NCBI RefSeq assembly: GCF_018476885.1
Contig: NZ_JAHCVJ010000001.1
Coordinates: 310,001-374,000 of the forward strand
DNA length: 64,000 nucleotides
Source: Geoanaerobacter pelophilus
GTDB lineage: Bacteria; Desulfobacterota; Desulfuromonadia; Geobacterales; DSM-12255
Reading direction: 5' to 3'
Below, one piece after another: positions 49,394-58,182 of this stretch. The notes under the pieces are model-generated. The model saw nothing but the letters and a program-made list of their open reading frames with translations. It was not told the DNA's origin and did not search any database. The position numbers and the translations under genes are program-made. Every line of letters starts with the position of its first letter. Within the stretch, counting starts at the first letter, position 1.

Positions 49394-51084
49394 ATCCCCT
49401 CCAAATGCTTTTCTTTCAATCTTCGTTGCAACAACGCCTTTTCCATGGCAATACCTGCCTGAGAAAGGAATATTTCCAGAGAATCGGTATCGCCGATCGG
49501 TCGTGGATCAAAGCCGTTATCCCCATAGAGGACCGCAACCACTTTCCCCTCGCTTACAATAGGTCCCATGAAAGCCTCTGTCGGGTTGCCGCCGAGATGC
49601 TCCTTCAGATAGTTACACCACTGGCTATCATCCATTTGCAGTTTAACAGGAAGTTGCGATTCAACAACCTCGCTGAAAACGGTCCGCTCCTTTATAGGAA
49701 CTTTCATGGACCGGACCCTCATATCGCCGGACTGCTCGCCGTCATCAATACCAAACTGGCCAAGGCCGACGATTTCATCTTCCTTGACAATAAAGATAAC
49801 AGCCCTGGCCATGAACTCCGCGGCAAATCTGAGCACCAGAAGAATTATCCCTCCACCAAGCGCCGGATCGTTCAACTCCTCCAACATGCCCCTTAGAAGA
49901 GAGATCCCGGTGCTTTGAGGCGCTGCAAGCGGGGCTGCTGAATCCTCTCCCATTTCTCTCCTGAGTTCATCGCCGATATTGAATGAATCCGATACACTCT
50001 TCACCTCTCCGGAGCGCAGTTCAGTGAGACTCTGCAAAAGGCGGTCACTGAACCGTAAGATAGTCGAGTCTTCGGACAATTCCTGAGTTGACGGCTTCAT
50101 GATCAGCGAATACTTCATAGCGGCAATTTTGCGCTCCGCTGTGACATCATGCCGATCGGTCATGACCAGCACCTTAAGTTCAGGGAAATTTGAATGGACA
50201 AGTTCCAGAAGCTCAAGTCCACCTAATAGGCCTGACCCGTCCATCCTCGGCATGATGAGATCCTGAAGAAGTAGAGGAGTGAGCCCTTCGCGACAGAGAG
50301 AATCAATGGAAATCAAAGCATCCTCGCCTTTTGCAAAGCAGGTGACGCTATAACCATTCTTCTCCAAGGCATCTGCGAGAGACTTTCTGATCAATTCGTC
50401 GTCATCGACCAATAATAAAGGCAGGGCGGGCGAACTCTCCTGATGTTGGCCCGATTCCGTTGCTTCATGAGTTGTTGCGCTGCCGGACTCCTGCACCAGG
50501 TCAAATTCAAAATCGACGTTGTCATTCGCTGCTGCGGTAACGCCGGTCTTCTCGCCCTTGGCTGATGCATGCCTGTGTTCATCCAGGATGCGCGACCCCT
50601 CCATTGCGAGAAACTGAGCATTGAATCCCTTAACCAGGATAAACTGCAGCGGGTCAGTTCGGATATCATCAACGGTATCGAGATTATCCTGCAGGTCGAA
50701 ATCAAATGTTCCCTCTTCCCAGCTAAAGAGAGAGTAAACGATCTGCTCCACCTGTTCATGGACAAGCTCTTCGAGAAGAGCAGCCTCGACGATCCGCTCT
50801 TGGATCAGGATATCGCCAAGCCTGCGGCTGAACCCCTCAGCCTGCTGACGGGATTTAGCAAGCTCCAAAGCATTTTTTTCCACAAAACCTCTTGCCAGAA
50901 GGGCTTCGGCAAGATCAACAGGGTAAGTCGTTGAGGTAGCCTTGACCACCTGCCCCTGCCTGAAAACGATGTTGGCTTCCTGCTCGTCGCACCTGATCCC
51001 CAAGACGCCGGATTTTCGGCTCAGGCTGACAATCTGGAGTATTTCGGCCAACCCCAGGTCTTTGAGGTTTCCAACGAGGCTCAT
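49390..51084 (-). CDS. DUF4388-receiver-GAF-like protein, first gene of the chemosensory operon
   Basis: A 564-residue three-part protein. Residues 1-110 are a DUF4388 (PATAN-type) domain: MSLVGNLKDLGLAEILQIVSLSRKSGVL. A helical linker follows. A receiver (about 225-345) keeps VDDDELIR and QDLIMPRMDG. The C-terminal third (about 405-560) resembles a GAF domain, with VGLGQFGID, MKVPI and MGPIVSEGKVVAVLYGDNG. DUF4388 proteins often occur in Geobacter and Myxococcus signalling loci. I start at ATG 51084 because GGAG lies eight bases upstream; an in-frame start at 51093 is less good. No clear promoter is seen in the 97-base gap to der. Confidence 0.87.
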   Translation of the reverse strand: MSLVGNLKDLGLAEILQIVSLSRKSGVLGIRCDEQEANIVFRQGQVVKATSTTYPVDLAEALLARGFVEKNALELAKSRQQAEGFSRRLGDILIQERIVEAALLEELVHEQVEQIVYSLFSWEEGTFDFDLQDNLDTVDDIRTDPLQFILVKGFNAQFLAMEGSRILDEHRHASAKGEKTGVTAAANDNVDFEFDLVQESGSATTHEATESGQHQESSPALPLLLVDDDELIRKSLADALEKNGYSVTCFAKGEDALISIDSLCREGLTPLLLQDLIMPRMDGSGLLGGLELLELVHSNFPELKVLVMTDRHDVTAERKIAAMKYSLIMKPSTQELSEDSTILRFSDRLLQSLTELRSGEVKSVSDSFNIGDELRREMGEDSAAPLAAPQSTGISLLRGMLEELNDPALGGGIILLVLRFAAEFMARAVIFIVKEDEIVGLGQFGIDDGEQSGDMRVRSMKVPIKERTVFSEVVESQLPVKLQMDDSQWCNYLKEHLGGNPTEAFMGPIVSEGKVVAVLYGDNGFDPRPIGDTDSLEIFLSQAGIAMEKALLQRRLKEKHLEGM

Positions 51085-51181
51085 GTGAAGCACTCCGTAA
51101 GTGGGGCACGAAGAATTGACAAATTATTCACTCAGCCTGACCATAATCCGGAAACCTAGGCTAAACAAATGGGCAACGACA

Positions 51182-52504
51182 TTATGCCTTGTTGCGTTCT
51201 CTTCCCCTGAAAAGCAGCCTGATCGGCGTACCTTCGAAGCCAAACGCCTCCCGGAAACGGTTTGCCAGGTATCTCTCATAAGAGAAATGAATTCCTTCCG
51301 GCTGGTTGGTAAAAATTACAAAGGTCGGCGGCTTGGTCCCGACCTGGGTCGCGAAATAAAACTTAACACGTCTGCCGCTTGCCAAGGGAGCATGCTTGGC
51401 CTCAGTAGCCTCAGTGAAGACCTTGTTAAGATCCGAGGTGGTTACCCTGCGGGCATACTGGGTCATCACCTTGTCTACTTCCTGGATGATTTTAGGAACC
51501 CTTTGCCCGGTTACAGCAGATACAAAGATAATCGGAGCGAACGGGAGATACTTGAATTCTGTTCTTATGCGATCGACAAACCTGCCGACGCTTGCATTGT
51601 CTTTCTGCAGCGCATCCCACTTATTAACCACGAAGATACAAGCTTTTCCGGCCTCATAGGCGTAACCGGCAATTTTGGAGTCCTGTTCGGTAACCCCGTC
51701 CTCAGCATTGATGACGATGAGAACCACATCGCCCCGTTCGATGCTCCGCAGCGAGTCGACTACGCTGTATTTTTCAAGCTTCTCGGTGGTCTTCCCCTTA
51801 CGCCTGATTCCGGCAGTGTCGATCAGGAGATAGCGCTTTTTATTGCAGGTGAAGTGCGTATCAATCGAGTCTCGCGTTGTGCCGGCAGTCGGATTGGCCA
51901 CCGACCGCTCAAAGCCGAGCAGCTTGTTTACCAGCGAAGACTTGCCGACATTGGGCCGGCCGACCACGGCGATTTTCGTTATCTCATCCTCATCATCTGC
52001 CGGTGAATGAGGGAGAATGCCCATCAGCTCTTCAATCAGATCATTGATGCCACGATTGTGCTCGGCTGAGATGGTGTGCATCGAGTCTATTCCGAGTGAA
52101 TAGAAATCAGACGAGGCAAGCTCCAGCTTTTCCCCGTCTATTTTGTTCACCAGGTAAAAGACCGGCTTGTTCACCTTGCGCAGCATCCCCGCAACCTCTC
52201 GATCGGCAGGAGTCAAGCCTTCCCTGCCGTCCATGACGAAAAAGATGACATCGGCCTCCTCCATTGCCAGCTGCGACTGCTCCCGCATCTGCTGCAACAG
52301 GCGATCTTCGGTGACCGGTTCAAACCCGCCGGTATCGACCAGGATGAACGGCACCTCATATTTATTGACCGTGGCATAATTCCTGTCCCTGGTCACTCCC
52401 GGCATATCATCTACAATCGCCCGTCTGTGGCCGACAAGGCGATTGAAAAGTGTTGATTTCCCTACATTGGGACGGCCAACTATTGCGACTATCGGTTTAC
52501 TCAT
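51182..52504 (-). CDS. der: Ribosome biogenesis GTPase Der
   Basis: A 440-residue double-GTPase (EngA) needed for 50S assembly. G domain 1: [12 protein letters not shown] near 10 and NKID near 118. G domain 2: [12 protein letters not shown] near 182, DTAGIRR and NKWD near 295. A C-terminal KH-like domain (about 355-440) ends the protein at the usual length. The same-direction neighbours era and rnc upstream make a ribosome-maturation set, but it is now broken by the foreign-looking gene at 52611. Confidence 0.97.
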   Translation of the reverse strand: MSKPIVAIVGRPNVGKSTLFNRLVGHRRAIVDDMPGVTRDRNYATVNKYEVPFILVDTGGFEPVTEDRLLQQMREQSQLAMEEADVIFFVMDGREGLTPADREVAGMLRKVNKPVFYLVNKIDGEKLELASSDFYSLGIDSMHTISAEHNRGINDLIEELMGILPHSPADDEDEITKIAVVGRPNVGKSSLVNKLLGFERSVANPTAGTTRDSIDTHFTCNKKRYLLIDTAGIRRKGKTTEKLEKYSVVDSLRSIERGDVVLIVINAEDGVTEQDSKIAGYAYEAGKACIFVVNKWDALQKDNASVGRFVDRIRTEFKYLPFAPIIFVSAVTGQRVPKIIQEVDKVMTQYARRVTTSDLNKVFTEATEAKHAPLASGRRVKFYFATQVGTKPPTFVIFTNQPEGIHFSYERYLANRFREAFGFEGTPIRLLFRGRERNKA

Positions 52505-52610
52505 GAATTATCCTTTTAACTTAGATTCTTTGTGCGTTGGAAAAGAATAAAAATTGATATGCGATCTAAAGTTGCCGTTATCTTGAAAAAATTAGAGTTG
52601 AAGCACTAAG

Positions 52611-53696
52611 TTAGGCATCAAATTCTTTGATAATTCCTTCAAAACTATTGGAGTGAATAAATTCGGTATTAATCCCATAAAGGGCAAGATCATAAATTTC
52701 AATTACCGTATTATTACGCCTTAGTTTACTAATATCGCAGTTCAACAATTCTTTTTTTACATTTAAAATAGTTCTTTCTATAATTTTATCCCAGAATTTG
52801 TACCTTGTGTTTTTGTTTATATAAAGCCTGAAATTAGTATCATATAAAATAATTGTTTTGGGGGCCAGACTCAATGCCCATTTTAAAAACATATCTTGTT
52901 CATGGAAGGTCAATGGAGTAAGAATAAATCTAGTATTTACTGAAATTTTACCATTTTTTATCAATTTTTCTACAAATTGGATAGTCCTATCCAATTTTAG
53001 CCCCATAACTTTACTATAAGTTTCTGGTTGGAATCCAACTATTGAGATGTCTATACTGTCGAATAATCTCTCTATCTCATCGATGCGAGTCAAATCAACA
53101 TTAGCATTCGAAATAACAGAAAAATGGGTATCTCTTGGCAAGGATTGCTTGATTGATGATAAAAAATCTAGTGATTTTTTCTGTATTAAAATCTCGCCTC
53201 CCTGAGAGACAATCTTATCAATTTTACCCATTTTATTTATTAATCTAATAACGTCATCATATAGTTCGTATTTGCCTTTCCACATAGGTGCATCGACACA
53301 ACACATAGCGCAAACAGCTTGGCATTCTAGGGATAATTCAATATTTAATAAGTTATATTTGAGCGTATCATTGGAGTTTTTAGCTCTTATAGAGTATTTA
53401 TTGCATAAACACTTTGGTGGAACAAAAGCTATAACCTTATCTAAGATATTCTTATCAGAAACAAATCCTATCTTCATATCTTTTCGGTTCCAAACTCTGC
53501 AGCATGGATAAACCTCCCCATTAGATTTAACAAACAGCTCATTGCAGTGACAAGCACGAGACTCTTGGAAAACATTTTTAAGAGAATGTTTTTTTATCCA
53601 AACATAGAGGGGATCTTTTATGAAGCCTGGCAGGAAATCCCTTATCCCACTATTTCTGGAAATTATTTTTAATAGTTCTCTCAGATCATAAGCCAT
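52611..53696 (-). CDS. AT-rich radical SAM protein with an N-terminal SPASM-like cysteine motif
   Basis: A 361-residue protein. The radical SAM motif C125-x3-C129-x2-C132 is in LECQAVCAMCC, followed by QGGE at 165-168 and ISNAN further on. Ahead of it, residues 49-98 hold C49, C51, C65, C66, C96 and C98. The pattern CHCNELFVKSNGEVYPCC looks like the SPASM/twitch auxiliary-cluster motif, which normally follows the core. The reversed order is unusual. Base composition is strikingly AT-rich compared with der and era on either side, which points to horizontal transfer into the era-der unit. ATG 53696 has GGAG six bases upstream. The substrate is unknown, with no peptide substrate visible next to it. 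Confidence 0.82.
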   Translation of the reverse strand: MAYDLRELLKIISRNSGIRDFLPGFIKDPLYVWIKKHSLKNVFQESRACHCNELFVKSNGEVYPCCRVWNRKDMKIGFVSDKNILDKVIAFVPPKCLCNKYSIRAKNSNDTLKYNLLNIELSLECQAVCAMCCVDAPMWKGKYELYDDVIRLINKMGKIDKIVSQGGEILIQKKSLDFLSSIKQSLPRDTHFSVISNANVDLTRIDEIERLFDSIDISIVGFQPETYSKVMGLKLDRTIQFVEKLIKNGKISVNTRFILTPLTFHEQDMFLKWALSLAPKTIILYDTNFRLYINKNTRYKFWDKIIERTILNVKKELLNCDISKLRRNNTVIEIYDLALYGINTEFIHSNSFEGIIKEFDA

Positions 53697-53718
53697 GCAA
53701 AACTCCAATAACGAAAGA

Positions 53719-54615
53719 CTACTCGTACCCCAGTTCCTTCATCATATTTTTATTGCCGGTCCAATCCTTGCGCACCCTTACGAACAGTTCCAGAAACACC
53801 CTGGCCCCCAGAAGCTGCTCGATCTCCTTGCGCGCCAGCGTTCCGACCTTCTTCAGCATGGCGCCATGTTTGCCGATGACAATCCCCTTCTGGGTTTCAC
53901 GTTCAACCGAAATGACCGCAGAGATGCGAATCAGACCATTCTCCTCTTCACCCTCATCGAACTCTTCCACGTTGACAGCCACGGCATACGGGATTTCGTC
54001 GCCGGTATGGCGGAAGACCTTTTCCCGGATAATCTCGGCGACCACAAACCGCTCCGGGGCATCAGTCAGGATATCGTCAGGGAAATAGGCCGGTCCTTCC
54101 GGGAGCAGCGGCAGGATCAGGCGGTCAAGTCGATCCACACCTTCGCCTTTGGCTGCCGAAAGCGGGACAATTTCCCGGAAATTATGGAGCTTACCATACT
54201 CTGCCAGCTTCAGGATCAACTGTTCGCGGCTGATCAGATCTATCTTGTTGACGATAAGAATCACCGGGGCATCGATCCGGCCGAGGCGCTCCTGCAACAG
54301 TTCAAACTGCTGAACCGGCTTAGCAGTGGCATCCACAAGAAAAAGTACGACATCAACCCCTTCAAGCGCAGCACCGGCCTCATCCACCATGTAGCGGTTG
54401 AGTCTTGACCGCCCCTTGTGAATACCCGGGGTATCGATAAAAACAATCTGGCCCCCTTCGACATTATGAATCCCCTGGATCCGGTTGCGGGTGGTCTGCG
54501 GCTTGTCGGATGTAATCACCAGTTTTTCGCCAAGAATGCAGTTGAGAAGCGTCGATTTCCCGACATTTGGGCGGCCGATTATTGCGACAAAACCGGAACG
54601 AAATTTTTCAGACAT
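53719..54615 (-). CDS. era: GTPase Era
   Basis: A 298-residue GTPase binding the 3' end of 16S r[15 protein letters not shown] near 15 is the P-loop, DTPGIHKGR the G3 motif, and NKID the G4 motif. The C-terminal KH domain contains VIGKHGAMLKKVG. ATG 54615 follows AAGGG; upstream in-frame ATGs (54642) have none. It overlaps the Elp3-like gene by eight bases. Confidence 0.97.
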   Translation of the reverse strand: MSEKFRSGFVAIIGRPNVGKSTLLNCILGEKLVITSDKPQTTRNRIQGIHNVEGGQIVFIDTPGIHKGRSRLNRYMVDEAGAALEGVDVVLFLVDATAKPVQQFELLQERLGRIDAPVILIVNKIDLISREQLILKLAEYGKLHNFREIVPLSAAKGEGVDRLDRLILPLLPEGPAYFPDDILTDAPERFVVAEIIREKVFRHTGDEIPYAVAVNVEEFDEGEEENGLIRISAVISVERETQKGIVIGKHGAMLKKVGTLARKEIEQLLGARVFLELFVRVRKDWTGNKNMMKELGYE

Positions 54616-55672
54616 ATGGTTTCCCTTCATCATTAAAGTCAAGATCAGTGAGCAGGTTTCCGTAGCGCTCGGTCGAAGAGGTGCGTAAAACGATCTCTGT
54701 TGGCAGCAGTGTGGGGTCAGCGTCTATTCTGTCCGGAACAATTCCTGTTGCAGCCAGCCGTTTCAGGTTTGTCCGGTGCTGACCGGCAACGTCGGAAACG
54801 CGAGAGGGGGCGCAACGAACAATGCATTTAGTTCCCGCGTCAACTCCTGTGCAAAGTTGCAGCAAAAGATAATAGCACAACTCCGACTCCACCAGTTGAC
54901 GAAACGCAGGATGATACGGACCGGCAATTATTTTCCCCGGTTCGGCAAGAGAATCACTGGCCTGCAGGCCGATACGGATCACCGGCAGTTCCGCCTTCAT
55001 GCAGCGGTGAAGCATGGCGGCACAGAGTCTGACCGCCTCTTCCAGCGACAGGGGAGCAAATTCGCCTGACCGGTACAGCGCGGCAAGGGCAGTCCCGGCC
55101 AGAACGAGCCCCGGGTAAATGCGCAGGAAGTCGGGAGCAAGGCCAATCGCTTCATGAAGAGTGGCCAGGTCTTTCCCTGAAGAGGAACAGGGCAAACCAG
55201 GCATCAGCTGAAGACCGACAGAAAGCCCGGCTCCGCGGAGAATACTGACCGCGCCCCGGACGTCGTCGGCACAATGACCTCTCTGGCAAGCCGTCAGCAC
55301 CTGATCATCAAGCGACTGTACCCCGAGTTCAACGGTTCGCACCCCGCTATCCCAAAGGAAAGCAACCTGTTCAGCAGTTATGGCGTCCGGCCTGGTGGAA
55401 AGCCTTACTGAAGAAACAGCACCGGAGTTCAGCAAAGGCTGGAGAGGTGCAAGCAACCTTTGCTGATCAACAACAGGAAGCATGGTAAAGGTGCCCCCAA
55501 AGAAAGCCACTTCCACCGGCTTACCTGGCGAAGTGGCACAGTAACTGGCTATAGTTGCCAGGATTATTTCCGGCGACGGCAGTGGTTGGCACTGGCCAGT
55601 TATACTCCGCTGATCGCAGAAGATACAGTGGTGGGGACAACCATGATGGGATATGAAAAACGGGACAATCAT
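54608..55672 (-). CDS. Elp3-like radical SAM protein
   Basis: A 354-residue radical SAM protein. The cluster motif C12-x3-C16-x2-C19 is in HGCPHHCIFCDQ, and FFGGTFTMLP, then LSTRPDAIT and ELGVQSLDDQVL follow the Elp3/HemN-like pattern. There is no GNAT acetyltransferase domain, so it is not a full Elp3. It could take part in tRNA modification, in keeping with rnc and era beside it, but this is guesswork. I start at ATG 55672, five bases after the rnc stop; the open frame upstream would run through rnc. Confidence 0.82.
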   Translation of the reverse strand: MIVPFFISHHGCPHHCIFCDQRSITGQCQPLPSPEIILATIASYCATSPGKPVEVAFFGGTFTMLPVVDQQRLLAPLQPLLNSGAVSSVRLSTRPDAITAEQVAFLWDSGVRTVELGVQSLDDQVLTACQRGHCADDVRGAVSILRGAGLSVGLQLMPGLPCSSSGKDLATLHEAIGLAPDFLRIYPGLVLAGTALAALYRSGEFAPLSLEEAVRLCAAMLHRCMKAELPVIRIGLQASDSLAEPGKIIAGPYHPAFRQLVESELCYYLLLQLCTGVDAGTKCIVRCAPSRVSDVAGQHRTNLKRLAATGIVPDRIDADPTLLPTEIVLRTSSTERYGNLLTDLDFNDEGKPYV

Positions 55673-55676
55673 CTGA

Positions 55677-56402
55677 TCACTGCCGGCCAGAACTACAGCG
55701 CCCGGCAAGCCTTTCCAACCCCTTACGGGCGGCCTCCTGCTCCGCCTCCTTTTTGCTCCGGCCCGAACCTTCACCCATCAACTCATCGCCAAGAAAGGCT
55801 GCTACCGTAAAAACCGTGGCGTGGTCAGGCCCACTGGAACCAATAAGCTTATATGTGGGAGTTGCCCCCATTACTGACTGCGAAGACTCCTGAAATTGGC
55901 TCTTGCAGTCCCGGCCGGAACTCAGCGTTTTCAACCCAGCAGCCTGCAGAGAGAAATGTCTCTCGATTATTGGAGCTACCGCCCCGGCGCCGCCATCCAG
56001 ATAAAGAGCCCCCAGCAGTGCTTCATAGGCATCGGCAAGTATTGACTTTTTTGTTCGTCCCCCAGTGAGCTCCTCTCCCCGCCCCAGACGAATCAGGCTA
56101 CCGATATCAAGATCAACGGCACTGCGAGCAAGGGCAGCTTCATCGACAAGAGCCGCGCGGATTCTGGTTAATTCCCCCTCGCGCTTTTCAGGGAAATCTT
56201 TGAACAGGCGATGACTTACAAAAAGCGACAACACCGAATCGCCAAAGAACTCCAGTCGCTCGTTGTCAGACAACCCTTTTTCGGAGGACTCATTCAGATA
56301 AGACCTGTGGGTGAGCGCTTCTTCCAGAAGAGTGCGGTTGGAAAAGCTGTAGCCGATCCGTTGTTCAATGCTTTCATTATGCTTATCCGGGAGTTTGGTC
56401 AT
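55677..56402 (-). CDS. rnc: Ribonuclease III
   Basis: A 241-residue double-strand RNA endonuclease processing rRNA and mRNAs. The catalytic domain has NERLEFFGDSVLSL (the RNase III signature with metal-binding E and D) and ILADAYEALLGALYLDGG with the second acidic pair. The C-terminal dsRNA-binding domain (about 165-235) ends with GRSKKEAEQEAARKGLE. ATG 56402 is likely, though the ribosome-binding site is weak. It heads the rnc-radical SAM-era unit. Confidence 0.96.
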   Translation of the reverse strand: MTKLPDKHNESIEQRIGYSFSNRTLLEEALTHRSYLNESSEKGLSDNERLEFFGDSVLSLFVSHRLFKDFPEKREGELTRIRAALVDEAALARSAVDLDIGSLIRLGRGEELTGGRTKKSILADAYEALLGALYLDGGAGAVAPIIERHFSLQAAGLKTLSSGRDCKSQFQESSQSVMGATPTYKLIGSSGPDHATVFTVAAFLGDELMGEGSGRSKKEAEQEAARKGLERLAGRCSSGRQ

Positions 56403-56502
56403 GGTTACCGACAAGAGTGCTGAAATATGGGTGATGGCGGATCAACTATAACAAATAACCAGATTTTATCAATATATATGACAGTTTGTGGCGAATTCGG
56501 AC

Positions 56503-56531
56503 TTGATTAATACCTCCCCCTCTCCTATAAT
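56503..56531 (+). promoter_or_regulatory. Sigma70-type promoter of tmk-holB-ricT-metG
   Basis: TTGATT at 56503-56508 and a perfect TATAAT at 56526-56531 are separated by 17 bases. The predicted transcript begins near 56538, about 20 bases before tmk. The leader is short, with AGGGGAC as the ribosome-binding site. Confidence 0.75.
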
Positions 56532-56558
56532 GTTCCATTCTTTCATTCAGGGGACGCA

Positions 56559-57197
56559 ATGGGCTGTTTTATCACATTTGAAGGTATCGAAGGGTGCGGA
56601 AAAACCACCCAGATAAACCTATTGGCTGAACGGCTGCAAGCCCTCGGTCATGACGTAATTGTCACCAGAGAACCTGGCGGCTGCCCCATTGCCGATCAGA
56701 TCCGCAGCGTTCTGCTTAATGGTGCTAACAGTGCCATGGCCCCTTTGGCAGAACTGCTGCTGTATGCTGCTGCTCGGGCACAGCATGTGGCTGAAATAGT
56801 ATCTCCGGCACTCGCAACAGGTAAGATAGTACTCTGTGACCGTTTCACCGATGCCACCCTGGCCTACCAGGGATTTGCCCGCGATCTTGACAAGAAGCTC
56901 ATTCAAAGTCTCAACCAGCTTGCCAGCGGCAATATCAGGCCAGACATGACAATTCTTTTCGACTGTCCGGTCGAGGTAGGTCTGTCAAGAGCGGTTTCCC
57001 CTCTGGATAGCCACGGGATCCGCGAAGACCGATTCGAAAAGGAATCTCTTGCCTTTCACCAGCGCGTCAGGAATGGTTATATAAACATTGCCGAACAGGA
57101 ACCCGACCGGATCACCAAAGTATCTGCAGACCGCGAGGTGGCAGCTGTTGCCAAAGATGTTCTCAATGCGGTCCTGTCTCGCATTGCAAAGGGATAG
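56559..57197 (+). CDS. tmk: Thymidylate kinase
   Basis: A 212-residue kinase turning dTMP into dTDP. FEGIEGCGKTTQ (about 7-18) is the P-loop, CDRFTDATLAYQG contains the DR motif, and a lid region follows. The size is standard. It begins a tight four-gene unit: only three bases separate it from holB, a common bacterial pairing of precursor supply and replication. Confidence 0.96.
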   Translation: MGCFITFEGIEGCGKTTQINLLAERLQALGHDVIVTREPGGCPIADQIRSVLLNGANSAMAPLAELLLYAAARAQHVAEIVSPALATGKIVLCDRFTDATLAYQGFARDLDKKLIQSLNQLASGNIRPDMTILFDCPVEVGLSRAVSPLDSHGIREDRFEKESLAFHQRVRNGYINIAEQEPDRITKVSADREVAAVAKDVLNAVLSRIAKG

Positions 57198-57200
57198 ACC

Positions 57201-58160
57201 GTGGCTTTTGACGAAATAGTCGGGCATGAACAGATTACTGGCATTCTTGAGCGAGCCCTGAGCGCCGGGAGAATCGCCCATGCCTACATGTTCACCGGGC
57301 CGGAAGGGTGCGGCAAGCGAAAGACAGCAGTCGCCTTGATCGAGGCACTCTACTGCAAAGATTCATGCGGATGCGGTAAATGCCCGGCGTGCAGCAGGGT
57401 ATTATCACTCCAGCATCCGGATCTCCACATAATGGAGCCTGACGGTGCATTTATAAAAATTGACCAGGTACGGCAGTTACAGCGGGAACTCTCGCTCCGA
57501 CCGTATGAGGCTCCATTCAAAAGCTGTATCATAGAGGCAGCTGATCGGTTTCATCAGGCAGCCGGGAATGCGCTCCTCAAGACCCTCGAGGAACCTCCCG
57601 GCAACGCCTTGATTATCTTGCTTACCTCTAACCCTGAAGCGGTACTGCAGACCATCCGTTCACGATGTCAGATGCTCAACTTCAGGAACCTGTCCGAAGA
57701 AGCCGTAACACAGATTCTTACTGGCAAAGGGGTAGACCCCGAGGCGGCCCATCTGGCCGCTTGCCTGTCAGGTGGAAGTCCGGGGCGAGCAATGGCCCTC
57801 TGTTCTGAAGGAATTCTTGACGGAAGACGTGAACTCCTGGAACAGATCCTCTCTCTCCCCAAAGATGACGTATCCAAGCTGTTTTCCAGCTCAGAACGGC
57901 TTGCGGCTGAAAAGGAGAATCTGCCGGAACTACTGGATCTCCTGGTAACGTTTTTCAGAGATCTGCTGCTGTTGCAGGCCGGCAGCACGGAACTGGTTAA
58001 CCGGGACCTGGAGGCACTGGTACGGCAAGAGGCAACATTGCGCAGTGCAGAAAACGTCATGAAAATGATAGAATATGTAATAGAGGCCCGCAAGGCACTG
58101 CAACGCAATGTCAATGCAAGGCTGGCGATGGACCTGCTTCTGATGCGCTTCGCCGCATAA
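57201..58160 (+). CDS. holB: DNA polymerase III delta-prime subunit
   Basis: A 319-residue clamp-loader subunit. HAYMFTGPEGCGKRK is the P-loop-like region, and CGCGKCPAC is the four-cysteine zinc site. LLKTLEEPPGNALIILLTSN is the sensor-1 block, and the SRC motif is present in TIRSRC. The start codon is GTG 57201, read from an AAGGG-type site. Its partner delta (holA) is at 31750. Confidence 0.94.
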   Translation: MAFDEIVGHEQITGILERALSAGRIAHAYMFTGPEGCGKRKTAVALIEALYCKDSCGCGKCPACSRVLSLQHPDLHIMEPDGAFIKIDQVRQLQRELSLRPYEAPFKSCIIEAADRFHQAAGNALLKTLEEPPGNALIILLTSNPEAVLQTIRSRCQMLNFRNLSEEAVTQILTGKGVDPEAAHLAACLSGGSPGRAMALCSEGILDGRRELLEQILSLPKDDVSKLFSSSERLAAEKENLPELLDLLVTFFRDLLLLQAGSTELVNRDLEALVRQEATLRSAENVMKMIEYVIEARKALQRNVNARLAMDLLLMRFAA

Positions 58161-58182
58161 CCAATGAATTAAGGAGTTTTTT

